From positions 1-42,165 of the forward strand of contig JANQLM010000105.1 in NCBI GenBank assembly GCA_028280635.1: DNA of 42,165 nucleotides. Reading direction: 5' to 3'. A program made the translations under genes and the position numbers. Shown piece by piece: positions 33,068-41,453 of the stretch. The notes under the pieces are model-generated. The model did not search any database and was not told where the DNA came from. It was given only the letters and a program-made list of their open reading frames with translations. Position 1 is the first letter of the stretch, and the number at the start of each line of letters is the position of its first letter. The stretch comes from Halieaceae bacterium. Its GTDB lineage: Bacteria > Pseudomonadota > Gammaproteobacteria > Pseudomonadales > Halieaceae.

Positions 33068-34934
33068 CTCTCACCGGCTGTTCCAGCTGGAAAGTGCGGG
33101 TGGCGCTGCTCAAGGTTGCGGCCCAGCGATCAAAACTGAACTTCTCCGGGTCCTTGCGCAGGTCAACCTGACCCTCAATCCCGTTGTCCACCAGTTTCGC
33201 GGTGAAACCGCTGCTGCTGATCTGGGCGACGACAGCGTCGAATTCCTGGCCCACGCTGTCGGCCAGGTACTCACACTGCAACCATAGCTCCGCTTCCCGG
33301 GCGGCGACGCGCACCTGCGCCAGGCGTCCGGACACGTCCCCCAGCTCGGCGTTGGAATGCACAGTGCTGGCCTCCCCGTGGAGGATGGCCTTGATCTGCC
33401 GGTGGGCAAGGAAATCCACGTACTTGCGCAGGGGCGAGGTGCAGTTGCTGTAACACTCAAGCCCCATGCCCATGTGTGCCGCCGGTTTGGCGACCAGCTC
33501 GGCGCGGGCCAGCAGGCGGTTGGCCATGCTGCGCAGCGGGAGGTCGGCGGCCTGGTTCATACGTTGGATGGCATCGCGATAGACCGGCAGTTCAGTCAGG
33601 TCACGTTCCACAAAGTCCGGCATGAAGCGGGTCATGAAGCGTTTGATTTCATCCTTGCGGTCGGGCCGGAAGCCGCGGTGGCCGATAAAGGGCCCCGCGC
33701 ACTCGCGATCACGCAGGAAGCGTGCGCAGCAGCGGTTGGCGGCTACCATGCATTCTTCCACCAGCTTCTGCGACAGCAGCTTTTCGCATTTCTCGATGCG
33801 ATCGATTCTTTTCTGGTCGTTGAGAATCCAGCGGTACTCGGGCCGCTCTTCCATCACCAGCTCGCCGGTTTCCCGGTGTCCGCGCAGCGCGCGATACACC
33901 TGGTAAAGTGCCTCCAGCGGGGTGGCATGGCTCATGAGCTCGTCGTAGTTGCCCGCCAGGTAGCGGTCTACCGCAATGTAGCTGAGCTTGGCGCGTGAGC
34001 GAATCACGGCCTCGATGAACTCGAATTCGCCCACTTCGCCGCTGTCGCTGACTTCAACCTTGCAGACCAGGGCCGGGCGCAACTCATCCTCGGCCAGTGC
34101 GCAGGTCTCCTGGGAGAGCTTCTCCGGCAACATGGCGATAGCGTCGCCGTGGAAATAGACAGAGGTGCCGCGCGCGGCAATTTCAGCGTCCAGAATGCCA
34201 CCCGGCTTGATGAACGGGGTGGGATCGGCAATGGCCACGTACAGGCACCAGCCATTGCTGTTCGGTGCGGCGTAGAGCGCGTCGTCGATGTCCTGGGTGC
34301 GGGCTGAGTCGATGCTGACAAACTCGAGGTCGGTCAGGTCGCGACGGCGCTGGTCGCCCAGCGGCTCTGCCGAGGCCAGGCCCACCTCCAGCTCGGCCAG
34401 CGCCTCGGTGCTCCATTCGCGGGCCATCTGATACTTGGTGGCGGTATAAAGATTCTCGATACCCACGGTCTCGGCGTTGCCGATGATCGACAGCACCTTG
34501 GCCTGGGGCTTGCCGTCCTTGATCGGGTGCCGCAGCAGTGCTGCGCGCACAAAGTCGCCTTCCTTGACGCCGTTGCGGGCGTGGGGCGGGATGAACAGCC
34601 AGCGGCTCAGGCGCGGCAGGTCGGGCTCTACAAACAGTGCCTTGCCCTTACGTACGCAGCGGCCGTTGAAGTCCCCGATGGGGCACTCCAGCAGCTTTTC
34701 CACCTCGGCGATAGGTTTGTCGCCGCGATCCGGCCGTATGCATACTCGCACCCGGTCATCCGGGAAGGCCTTCAACATCTCGTCCGGGGGGATAAATATC
34801 TCGCGGCCGTCATCCAGTACTGCGAACCCGTAGCGGGCCTGGGTACCCTTGATAACTGCGTCAGCGCGCTCTTTCTCCGCCTCCATCTGGGCCTTGAGGC
34901 CCTTAAGCTGAGTTAGAGAATCCTGATTGAGCAT
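32931..34934 (-). CDS. rnb: Exoribonuclease II family protein
   Basis: This encodes 667 residues, close to E. coli RNase II (644). Cold-shock-like RNA-binding domains occupy about 25-170. The RNB catalytic domain (about 195-530) has D209, D215, D217 and D218 in SIDSARTQDIDDALY, the spacing of the Mg2+-binding Asp residues in RNase II. Also present are GTSVYFHGDAIAMLPEKLSQ and CTSPLRKYVDFLAHRQI. A C-terminal S1 domain (about 570-645) follows. The last 25 residues (PETDQGESQGSGSDPAPG) are disordered and coded opposite another gene. The enzyme degrades RNA 3' to 5'. RNase R is an alternative, but the length favours RNase II. Confidence 0.9.
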   Translation of the reverse strand: MLNQDSLTQLKGLKAQMEAEKERADAVIKGTQARYGFAVLDDGREIFIPPDEMLKAFPDDRVRVCIRPDRGDKPIAEVEKLLECPIGDFNGRCVRKGKALFVEPDLPRLSRWLFIPPHARNGVKEGDFVRAALLRHPIKDGKPQAKVLSIIGNAETVGIENLYTATKYQMAREWSTEALAELEVGLASAEPLGDQRRRDLTDLEFVSIDSARTQDIDDALYAAPNSNGWCLYVAIADPTPFIKPGGILDAEIAARGTSVYFHGDAIAMLPEKLSQETCALAEDELRPALVCKVEVSDSGEVGEFEFIEAVIRSRAKLSYIAVDRYLAGNYDELMSHATPLEALYQVYRALRGHRETGELVMEERPEYRWILNDQKRIDRIEKCEKLLSQKLVEECMVAANRCCARFLRDRECAGPFIGHRGFRPDRKDEIKRFMTRFMPDFVERDLTELPVYRDAIQRMNQAADLPLRSMANRLLARAELVAKPAAHMGMGLECYSNCTSPLRKYVDFLAHRQIKAILHGEASTVHSNAELGDVSGRLAQVRVAAREAELWLQCEYLADSVGQEFDAVVAQISSSGFTAKLVDNGIEGQVDLRKDPEKFSFDRWAATLSSATRTFQLEQPVRVRLERADPAKREIVFLPVSPPETDQGESQGSGSDPAPGAPGESSP

Positions 34935-35032
34935 TTCGGAAAAAATTAATCATAAGGGGCGCTATGCTAGCCCAATTCGCGCGCACTGTCAGTGTGGGCG
35001 CTCGGGGGGGCCGCAAGTTCGTGATTCTTGCG

Positions 35033-35062
35033 TTGACAATGCCGGAAATCGACCCCGATAAT
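35033..35062 (+). promoter_or_regulatory. Strong sigma-70 promoter
   Basis: A perfect -35 TTGACA (35033-35038), an 18-nt spacer and a near-perfect -10 GATAAT (35057-35062) predict a transcript start near 35069. The PIN-PhoH start codon is at 35371, leaving a leader of about 300 nt. Confidence 0.75.
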
Positions 35063-35319
35063 GAAAGTGCATCGGTAGACCGCCGGTGCGTGGTTAGCGG
35101 GTGAAACTGGGAAACATATTTGAAGATTTTCCAGACGTCGGCGGAGGTGCATTTGCCCCTCAGCACGACGTGTAAAAGAGCGCAATCGTCATGCGTCCCC
35201 ACCGAGCAACGGCCTTCCCGGTCAGCTTCGCTCAGCACTCCTCAACCCCCTGATTTTTGTGCCTACCGGATCAAGCCGGGCGCCATTCTGTGGTCCGTCC
35301 AATCCCATGGCATCGCCCC

Positions 35320-35347
35320 GCGAGCGTCAGCACGACGCTCGCCACTT
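35320..35347 (+). promoter_or_regulatory. Hairpin in the PIN-PhoH leader (attenuator or RNA 3' end)
   Basis: GCGAGCGTC (35320-35328) and GACGCTCGC (35334-35342) form a perfect 9-bp GC-rich stem with a 5-nt loop, followed by CACTTTTG. The short T-run makes it a weak terminator at best. It lies 28 nt before the ATG, so it could attenuate transcription, end a leader-derived small RNA, or affect translation. Confidence 0.5.
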
Positions 35348-35370
35348 TTGAGACCCGAGAGGAATCGTCT

Positions 35371-36807
35371 ATGGATTCAGGCGCCGCGCTGCGTGTAGAT
35401 CAACCCCATCCCGCACTTGCCAGGAAAAAAGTCTACGTGCTGGATACCAATGTGTTACTGCATGATCCCACCGCCGTGTGCGCCTTCAACGAGCACCACA
35501 TCGTCATCCCCATGACTGTGCTCGAGGAGCTGGATCATATCAAGGACCGTCGCGACAAGACGGTCAGCCGCGAGGCCCGCATCGCCATCAACATGATCGA
35601 CAAGGTGGTCGACGAGGCGAGCCCTGCAGAGTTGCAGGAAGGTGTGGAAATCCCCGGCTCCAACCTCGAAGGTACACTGGGCAAGCTGTCCATCTACCCG
35701 GACCAGCTGCTGTCGGAGGAAAGCGATATTCCCTTCCTCAATGACACCCAGGACCAAGCCAACGACAACCGTATTATCAATGTGGCCCTCAAGCTGCAGA
35801 CCCTGCACCCCGACGCCTTCGTCTGCCTGGTGACCAAGGACATCAATATGCGCCTCAAGGCCAAGGGCTCAGGCCTTGAGCACGTTGAGGACTATCGCCG
35901 CGACGTGGTGCTGGATGATATCGACCTCCTGGCGAAGGGCTATGAGCAGATCGAGGGCGACTTCTGGGCCGGTATCTCCGAGGTGGATACTCTGCGCGAG
36001 GGCGACCGCACCCTGCACAGGGTGCCCCGTGCAGCGCTGCCCCAGGCCTACCCGAACATGTTCCTGTTCGACGACAACGAGTTCTTTGCCTATGTGAAGC
36101 GGGTCGACGAGGAGTATGTCTACCTGCGCTGCGACAGCCGCGACAATCTCATGAACCGCCGCTTCTGGGGTCTGTCACCCCGCAACCTGGAGCAGGCCAT
36201 GGCGATGGAGCTGATCGACGACGACAGTGTCGACATGACGGTGCTCACGGGCCCCGCCGGCTCCGGTAAAACCCTGATCGCGCTGGCCTACGGCCTGCAT
36301 GCGATTCTAGAACAGAAGAAGTACAACAAGCTGATCGTGGCACGCTCCACACCGCCGATCGCCGAGGACATCGGGTTCCTGCCGGGGACGGAAGAGGAAA
36401 AGATGGCCCCCTGGCTGGCGGCCTTCGATGATAACCTGGAGATTCTGCACGGCGCCGACGAATGCAGCCACGGCAGCATCGACTATGTGAAGGAGCGCGC
36501 CAACATCCAGTTCAAGTCGCTCAATTTCATGCGTGGCCGCTCTTTCAACAACGCCTACATCATTATCGACGAGAGCCAGGGCCTCACCCAGTTCCAGCTC
36601 AAGTCCGTGATTACCCGGGTCGGCGCCGGCTCCAGGATCGTGGTGCTGGGCAACCTGGCGCAAATCGACAACAAGTACATCTCGCCGCTGACCTCGGGCC
36701 TCACCTACCTGGTGGAGAAGTGCAAGCACTTCGACCATGCCGGCATCATGCACGTCAACGGCATCGAGCGCTCCCGGCTGGCGGCATTCGCCGAAGAAAA
36801 CCTCTAA
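35371..36807 (+). CDS. PIN-domain and PhoH-type ATPase fusion
   Basis: I place the start at ATG 35371 (AGAGG upstream, 478 residues); the frame from 35257 starts inside the leader and adds non-protein-like sequence. The N-terminal PIN nuclease domain (about 18-150) has VYVLDTNVLLHDP with Asp25, TVLEELDHIK, and LVTKDINMRLKA. The PhoH helicase-like ATPase (about 270-475) has P-loop TGPAGSGKTLIALAY near 293-305, IVARSTPPI, and Walker B YIIIDESQG near 395. VVLGNLAQIDNKYIS follows. PIN-PhoH proteins are thought to unwind and cut RNA. It is transcribed alone from a strong promoter and followed by a clear terminator. Confidence 0.93.
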   Translation: MDSGAALRVDQPHPALARKKVYVLDTNVLLHDPTAVCAFNEHHIVIPMTVLEELDHIKDRRDKTVSREARIAINMIDKVVDEASPAELQEGVEIPGSNLEGTLGKLSIYPDQLLSEESDIPFLNDTQDQANDNRIINVALKLQTLHPDAFVCLVTKDINMRLKAKGSGLEHVEDYRRDVVLDDIDLLAKGYEQIEGDFWAGISEVDTLREGDRTLHRVPRAALPQAYPNMFLFDDNEFFAYVKRVDEEYVYLRCDSRDNLMNRRFWGLSPRNLEQAMAMELIDDDSVDMTVLTGPAGSGKTLIALAYGLHAILEQKKYNKLIVARSTPPIAEDIGFLPGTEEEKMAPWLAAFDDNLEILHGADECSHGSIDYVKERANIQFKSLNFMRGRSFNNAYIIIDESQGLTQFQLKSVITRVGAGSRIVVLGNLAQIDNKYISPLTSGLTYLVEKCKHFDHAGIMHVNGIERSRLAAFAEENL

Positions 36808-36815
36808 GCAATACG

Positions 36816-36841
36816 AGCCGCACCCCTCGGGGTGCGGCTTT
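36816..36841 (+). terminator. Rho-independent terminator of the PIN-PhoH gene
   Basis: GCCGCACCCC and GGGGTGCGGC form a 10-bp stem with a very tight centre (CTCG when the last pair opens), followed by TTT. It starts 9 nt after the stop codon. The T-run is short but the stem is very stable. Confidence 0.85.
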
Positions 36842-36963
36842 GGCCTTCCTATTGTGCGCGTGTTGGGCGCGTGCCTTCGTCGCCTCGGCGCGACTGCGGT
36901 AGTGCAGCGTCCAGCAAACACCCGGTGAGCAGTGCAGCCGGGCTACCGAAGGCGCCAGGATCG

Positions 36964-37812
36964 TTACCTCAGTGTCCCGAGGCGCTCACCCATGCAGGTT
37001 GGGGAGCCTGCGGCGAACTGGGATTCCCAGGTGACAGTGTTTTCCGGGAACAACAGGATGACTGTCGAACCGAGCAGGAAGCGGCCCATCTCCTCGCCGC
37101 GTTTGAGGCTGATGCCATCGGGGGCGTGCCTGTAGTTGACCGTTCGGGGTTCGCGCGGGGGCGGCGCCACCTGGCCGGACCAGACTGTCTGGATGCCGGC
37201 GACAATCATCGCGCCCACCAGCACCATGGCCATCGGGCCCTGCTCGGTATCGAAGTAGCACACCAGGCGTTCGTTGCGGGCGAACAGGCGGTCGACGTGT
37301 TCGGCGGTGACCTGGTTGACGGAGAACAGCGCGCCGGGGATGTAGGTCTGGGCGCTGAGTTCGCCGGCTACCGGCATGTGCACCCGGTGGTAGTCGCGGG
37401 GTGACAGGTAGACGGTGGCGAAGCTGCCGCGCTCGAAATCCATTGCGCGCTCCGCATCACCCAGCAGTTCGGCGCAGCTGAAGCGGTGGCCCTTGGCCTG
37501 GAATAGCTGGCCGGCCTCGATGTTGCCGAGCTGGCTTATGCTGCCGTCGGCGGGGCACAGCAGGGCGCTGTCACCCTCGGCCAGCGGGCGCGCACCGTCG
37601 GCCAGCGCCCGGGTAAAGAAGGCGTTGAAACTGGGGTAGGCGTCCAGGTCGGGCTCGGCGGCTTCCTGCATGTTTACGTCGAAGCGGCTGGCAAAAGCGC
37701 GAATAAAGGGCCTCTTGATCCAGGGTATCTCCGAGCGCGCCAGCCAGCCTACCGCGCGCGACAACAGGTGCTGGGGCAGCAGGTGTTGCAGCAGGATGAA
37801 CAGCTGATCCAT
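36964..37812 (-). CDS. psd: Phosphatidylserine decarboxylase
   Basis: This pyruvoyl-dependent inner-membrane enzyme makes phosphatidylethanolamine. I use ATG 37812 (282 residues); a GTG sits just before it and an immediate rhodanese stop upstream. The autocleavage site LGST lies near residues 247-250 (RFLLGSTVI), so the Ser becomes the pyruvoyl group of the alpha chain. The catalytic Asp and His are seen in LLCPADGSISQLG and SPRDYHRVHMP. The N-terminus is mildly hydrophobic and amphipathic, and FNAFFTRAL is typical. It is transcribed after the rhodanese gene. Confidence 0.97.
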   Translation of the reverse strand: MDQLFILLQHLLPQHLLSRAVGWLARSEIPWIKRPFIRAFASRFDVNMQEAAEPDLDAYPSFNAFFTRALADGARPLAEGDSALLCPADGSISQLGNIEAGQLFQAKGHRFSCAELLGDAERAMDFERGSFATVYLSPRDYHRVHMPVAGELSAQTYIPGALFSVNQVTAEHVDRLFARNERLVCYFDTEQGPMAMVLVGAMIVAGIQTVWSGQVAPPPREPRTVNYRHAPDGISLKRGEEMGRFLLGSTVILLFPENTVTWESQFAAGSPTCMGERLGTLR

Positions 37813-37815
37813 CAC

Positions 37816-38634
37816 TCAGGCCACCGGCAGGTCGTCGCGGTTGCCCCATTCACCCCAGGAGCCATGGTAGCCCTTTACCGAGGGGTAGCCGAGGATCTTC
37901 ATGGCCAGCCAGGTGAGGCTGGAGCGGTGGTGGGTCTGGCAGTGGGTGACAATGTCCTTGTCGGGAGTGAGCCCGAGGCTGTCGAGGCGGGCGCGCAGTT
38001 GTTCGAGATTGACCAAGCGTGTGGCGTTGCCGCGATCGATGAGTTCCAGCCAGTCGATGTTGATGGCGCCCGGAATATGACCCGCGCGCATTGAGCCGGA
38101 TCGCAGGCCCTGGTGTTCTTCCGCCGAGCGCGCATCCCAGATGGCGAAGCCCGGGTCTTCGAGGCGCGGCAGGATATCTTCAACCTCGGCGATTGGCGTC
38201 GCGTCCAGGGTGACTGACACCGGTTGTGAAGCGGGCTGGGTAATCTCCTGTTCCTCGGCGAGCCCCGCGGCTCGCCAGGCGTGAATGCCGCCGTTCAGAT
38301 AGCTGTAGCTACTATGGCCGATGGCCTCCAGGGTCCACAACAGGCGCCCGGCCCAGCCGCCGCCCTCGTCGTCGTAGGCCACCACGTGGTATTCCGGTGT
38401 AAGGCCCAGATAGGAAAAAATCTCCTCCAGCCTGGCCCGGTCGGGAATGCGGCCCGGGGCCGGGGGAGCACCGTGTTGCAGCACGCCGGGTGGTAGATGT
38501 ACCGCACCCGGGATGTGTCCGGCCCGGTAGTTGTCGGGGCTACTCACATCCACCAGCAGCAGCGACGCATGCTTGCCGCGCTCGGCTGCAAATGCTTCAG
38601 GTTCCATCAACAGTGGCAGGGCGGCCTCGGTCAT
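37816..38634 (-). CDS. rhdA: Two-domain rhodanese (thiosulfate sulfurtransferase, RhdA-like)
   Basis: The start is ATG 38634 (272 residues); the frame stays open far upstream inside rsgA because the region lacks stops. The inactive N-terminal rhodanese domain (about 5-130) has LLLVDVSSPDNYRAGHIPGAV. The C-terminal domain (about 140-270) carries the active loop HCQTHHRSS with Cys232. The CQTHHRS loop is that of Azotobacter RhdA-type enzymes rather than the CGSGVTA loop of mercaptopyruvate sulfurtransferases. GSWGEWGN closes the protein. Cytoplasmic. Its stop is 3 nt from the psd start. Confidence 0.93.
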   Translation of the reverse strand: MTEAALPLLMEPEAFAAERGKHASLLLVDVSSPDNYRAGHIPGAVHLPPGVLQHGAPPAPGRIPDRARLEEIFSYLGLTPEYHVVAYDDEGGGWAGRLLWTLEAIGHSSYSYLNGGIHAWRAAGLAEEQEITQPASQPVSVTLDATPIAEVEDILPRLEDPGFAIWDARSAEEHQGLRSGSMRAGHIPGAINIDWLELIDRGNATRLVNLEQLRARLDSLGLTPDKDIVTHCQTHHRSSLTWLAMKILGYPSVKGYHGSWGEWGNRDDLPVA

Positions 38635-38672
38635 GGTTTTTCTCAACAGCAAAAACGGGGCGCCAGTGTAGC

Positions 38673-39695
38673 CTAGTTGTTGGGGTTCTCGTCCAGCGCA
38701 TTGACCATGTGCCAGTAGCTGTCCATACGGCGCCCGCTGATCTCGCCGGCCTCCACCGCCGCCCGCAGGGCGCAGCCCGGCTCCTGCCGGTGGCGACAGT
38801 CGCGGAATCTGCACAGGCCCAGCAGCGGCCGGAACTCGCGGAAGCCCTGCTCGATCTGGGCGCGGTGCATATGCCACAAGCCGAACTCGCGGATGCCCGG
38901 TGAGTCGATCAGCGCGCCGCCGCTGGGCAGGTGGAACAGTTCGGCGGTGGTGGTGGTATGGGTGCCTTTGTCGCCGGATTCCGACAGCGCGCCGACCCGG
39001 GCGTCGACGTCGGGGAGCAGGGCATTCACCAGCGAGGATTTGCCGACGCCGGACTGGCCGACAAACACGCTGGTATGACCTTCCAGGGTCGCCATCAGGG
39101 ATTTCAGGCCGTCCCGGGTCTTGCAGGATGCCTCCAACAGCCGGTAGCCCAGTAGCGGGTAGGGCGCCAGCAGCTCGGCGATAGCCTCGGTGTCGGCGGC
39201 GCCCTCCACCAGCATGTCGGACTTGTTGAGCAGGATCAGCGGCTCGATACCCACGGCCTCCGCTGCTACCAGGTAGCGATCCACCAGGTTGGCGTGGGGT
39301 TCCGGACGCGGGGCAATCACCACAATGATCTGGTCGACATTGGCGGCGACGGGTTTCAGTTTGCCGTAGGGGTCGGGGCGCAGCAGCTCCGACTCCCGCG
39401 CGTGGCGGGCCACCACCACACCCAGCGGTTCCCCCGGGCACCAGGCGACCTGGTCGCCGGTCACCAGGTTGTCGAGATTGGCACGCAGGTGGCAGCGCTG
39501 GCGCAGGCCGCCAGCCTCCACCAACACCTGGGTCCCGTAGTGCGCAATCACCAGGCCGTCCCGTTCTGCACCGAGTTCGCCGCTGGTCAGCACCTCTTCG
39601 GCGGCCTGGCCGCGGTTCTCGGCGCGCTGACGGCGCTCGTCCTGGATTTTCCTGACCCGCCAGGCCTGGCGGCGGGTCAGCTTGCGTTTGCTCAT
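38673..39695 (-). CDS. rsgA: Ribosome small-subunit-dependent GTPase RsgA
   Basis: This encodes 340 residues. A basic N-terminus (MSKRKLTRRQAWRVRKIQ) and an OB-fold domain are followed by a circularly permuted GTPase. G4 (LLNKSDML, near 157) comes first, then the P-loop (GQSGVGKSSLVNALL, near 213) and G3 (DSPGIREFGL, near 262). A C-terminal zinc site has C, C, H and C in GLCRFRDCRHRQEPGC. RsgA helps mature the 30S subunit. The start is 78 nt from the divergent orn. Confidence 0.97.
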   Translation of the reverse strand: MSKRKLTRRQAWRVRKIQDERRQRAENRGQAAEEVLTSGELGAERDGLVIAHYGTQVLVEAGGLRQRCHLRANLDNLVTGDQVAWCPGEPLGVVVARHARESELLRPDPYGKLKPVAANVDQIIVVIAPRPEPHANLVDRYLVAAEAVGIEPLILLNKSDMLVEGAADTEAIAELLAPYPLLGYRLLEASCKTRDGLKSLMATLEGHTSVFVGQSGVGKSSLVNALLPDVDARVGALSESGDKGTHTTTTAELFHLPSGGALIDSPGIREFGLWHMHRAQIEQGFREFRPLLGLCRFRDCRHRQEPGCALRAAVEAGEISGRRMDSYWHMVNALDENPNN

Positions 39696-39773
39696 GGGCT
39701 CACCATAGCGCCATATTAGCCGCGCGAGGCCCTTTTGCTAAACTTCCACCATTGCAAGCCGGACGCCGCCGTT

Positions 39774-40316
39774 ATGCTCAGTGACGAGAACCTGATTTGG
39801 GTCGACATGGAAATGACCGGGCTGGACCCGGATAACGATGCGGTCATAGAGATAGCCACTATTGTCACCGACAGCGAACTCAACACGCTGGCCGAAGGCC
39901 CGGTACTGGCCATCTACCAGCCGGACGAGCGCCTTGACGCCATGGATGAGTGGAACACCTCTCACCACACTCGCTCGGGATTGGTAAAGCGCGTCAAGGC
40001 CAGCGACGAGGACGAGCGCAGCGCCAGCGCCCGCACCCTGGAGTTTTTAAGCCAGTATGTGCCGGAAGGCGCCTCACCCATGTGCGGCAACAGCATTTGC
40101 CAGGACCGCCGTTTCATGGCGCGACACATGCCGGAACTGGAACGTTACTTCCACTACCGCAACCTGGACGTCAGCACCCTGAAGATACTGATGCAGCGCT
40201 GGCGCCCGGACCTGTCTGCCGGCTTCAGCAAGGACAGCACCCATTTGGCGCTGGATGATATCCGCGAGTCCATCGAAGAGCTGCGCTACTACCGCGAGCA
40301 CTTCCTGAACGGCTGA
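39774..40316 (+). CDS. orn: Oligoribonuclease
   Basis: This encodes 180 residues (E. coli Orn 181) from ATG 39774; the longer frame adds 13 codons not found in the family. It is a DEDDh exonuclease that degrades RNA dinucleotides such as pGpG. Motifs are [10 protein letters not shown] (Exo I), [14 protein letters not shown] (Exo II) and [12 protein letters not shown] (Exo III with His and Asp). It is monocistronic. Its stop is 6 nt from the convergent queG stop. Confidence 0.98.
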   Translation: MLSDENLIWVDMEMTGLDPDNDAVIEIATIVTDSELNTLAEGPVLAIYQPDERLDAMDEWNTSHHTRSGLVKRVKASDEDERSASARTLEFLSQYVPEGASPMCGNSICQDRRFMARHMPELERYFHYRNLDVSTLKILMQRWRPDLSAGFSKDSTHLALDDIRESIEELRYYREHFLNG

Positions 40317-40322
40317 GTGGTA

Positions 40323-41381
40323 TCAGGCGGCACGGTGTTGTGCCAGCGCCCAATCGACGTGTTCGCGCACCAGCGCTGAGGGGTGCCCTGCCCGCTCCTT
40401 AAGCGCCGCGACAATGTCCCCGGAGGTCGGTGCATTGCCCAGCGCTACAGCGAGATTGCGCAGCCAGCGCTCGTAACCGATGCGGCGGATCGCCGAACCC
40501 TCGGTGCGCGCCAGCCATTCACTCTCCTCCCACAGGAACAGTTCCACCAGTTCCCGGTCATCGAGCTGGTGCCGGGGTGCGAAGTCGCCATCGGCGGTGG
40601 GCTCGGCAAACTTGTTCCAGGGGCACACCAGTTGGCAGTCGTCGCAGCCGAATATGCGGTTGCCCATCAGTGGCCGCAGCTCCTCGTCGATGCTGCCGGG
40701 GTGTTCGATGGTGAGGTAGGAAATACAGCGCCGGGCGTCCAGTTCGAAGGGGCCGACAAAAGCATCGGTGGGGCAGATATCCAGGCAGGCCCGGCAGCTG
40801 CCGCAGTGTTTGTCCTGCTGCGGCGCGTCCACCGGCAGCGGCAGGTCGGTATAGATCTCACCGAGGAAAAACCAGGAGCCCGCCTGGCTGTTGATCAGCA
40901 TGGTGTTCTTGGCGATCCAGCCCAGCCCCGCCTGCTCGGCGATCGCCCGCTCCAGCACCGGGGCGCTGTCTACAAAGGCCCGGTGGCTGCCGCCGGCGGC
41001 TTTTTCGATGCGTTTGGCGAGTTGTGCCAGGCGCCTGCGGATCAGCTTGTGGTAGTCGCGGCCCAGGGTATAGCGCGAGATGTATGCTTTGCCCGGTGAC
41101 TCCAGGATGTGCACCGGGTCAGCCCCCTCGTTCAGGTAGTCCATGCGCAGCGATAGCACCCGCAGAGTACCGGGCACCAGGCTGGCGGGTTCGGCGCGCA
41201 GCTCCCGGTGGCGATCCATGTAGGCCATTTCGCCGTGGTAGCCCGCCGCCAGCCAACGCTGCAGGTAGGCCGGGTGCTCACCGAGGTCGATTCCGGTGAT
41301 GCCCAGTTGCTGGAAGCCCAGCTCACTGGCCCATTCACGAATGTCCTTGGCCAGTGCTGTGTACTGCTCGGCGGCTGTCAT
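40323..41381 (-). CDS. queG: Epoxyqueuosine reductase
   Basis: This cobalamin- and Fe-S-dependent enzyme performs the last step of queuosine tRNA modification. The start is ATG 41381 (352 residues). Motifs include VPGTLRVLSLRMDYL, GLGWIAKNTMLI, and two [4Fe-4S] clusters: HCGSCRACLDICPTDAF near 190-205 and FGCDDCQLVCPWN near 245-258. A C-terminal helical repeat domain (RIGYERWLRNLAVALGN) follows. The divergent nnr gene starts about 73 nt away. Confidence 0.97.
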   Translation of the reverse strand: MTAAEQYTALAKDIREWASELGFQQLGITGIDLGEHPAYLQRWLAAGYHGEMAYMDRHRELRAEPASLVPGTLRVLSLRMDYLNEGADPVHILESPGKAYISRYTLGRDYHKLIRRRLAQLAKRIEKAAGGSHRAFVDSAPVLERAIAEQAGLGWIAKNTMLINSQAGSWFFLGEIYTDLPLPVDAPQQDKHCGSCRACLDICPTDAFVGPFELDARRCISYLTIEHPGSIDEELRPLMGNRIFGCDDCQLVCPWNKFAEPTADGDFAPRHQLDDRELVELFLWEESEWLARTEGSAIRRIGYERWLRNLAVALGNAPTSGDIVAALKERAGHPSALVREHVDWALAQHRAA

Positions 41382-41384
41382 GCG

Positions 41385-41390
41385 TATAAT
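41385..41390 (+). promoter_or_regulatory. Probable -10 element of nnr
   Basis: TATAAT on the plus strand just outside the queG start codon predicts transcription from about 41397. No convincing -35 is seen (TACTGC at 17 nt spacing). It fits transcription of nnr, whose likely start is at 41454. Confidence 0.45.
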
Positions 41391-41453
41391 TTGGCGACTA
41401 TCTTCCCGTGAGTAAAGGAAGATGCACTCAACCCCCGACAGGTAAATCTCCCC

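Larger units (their letters stand above)
34935..35370. other. 436-nt non-coding region between rnb and the PIN-PhoH gene
   Basis: This is the longest gap in the window. It holds a strong plus-strand promoter (35033-35062), about 300 nt of transcribed leader and a hairpin (35320-35342). The short frames in it have unbalanced composition and no good ribosome-binding site. I do not recognise a known RNA family in the leader. The first 35 nt, next to rnb, are AT-rich and could hold the rnb start signals. Confidence 0.6.

Noticed and set aside
34903-35238. 111-codon minus-strand frame in the rnb-PhoH gap
   Set aside because: It runs against a strong plus-strand promoter and overlaps the rnb start; no ribosome-binding site or protein-like pattern.
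36920-36941. Minus-strand terminator after psd
   Set aside because: A 5-bp CCCGG/CCGGG pairing with a 12-nt loop and a poor T-run is too weak to call.
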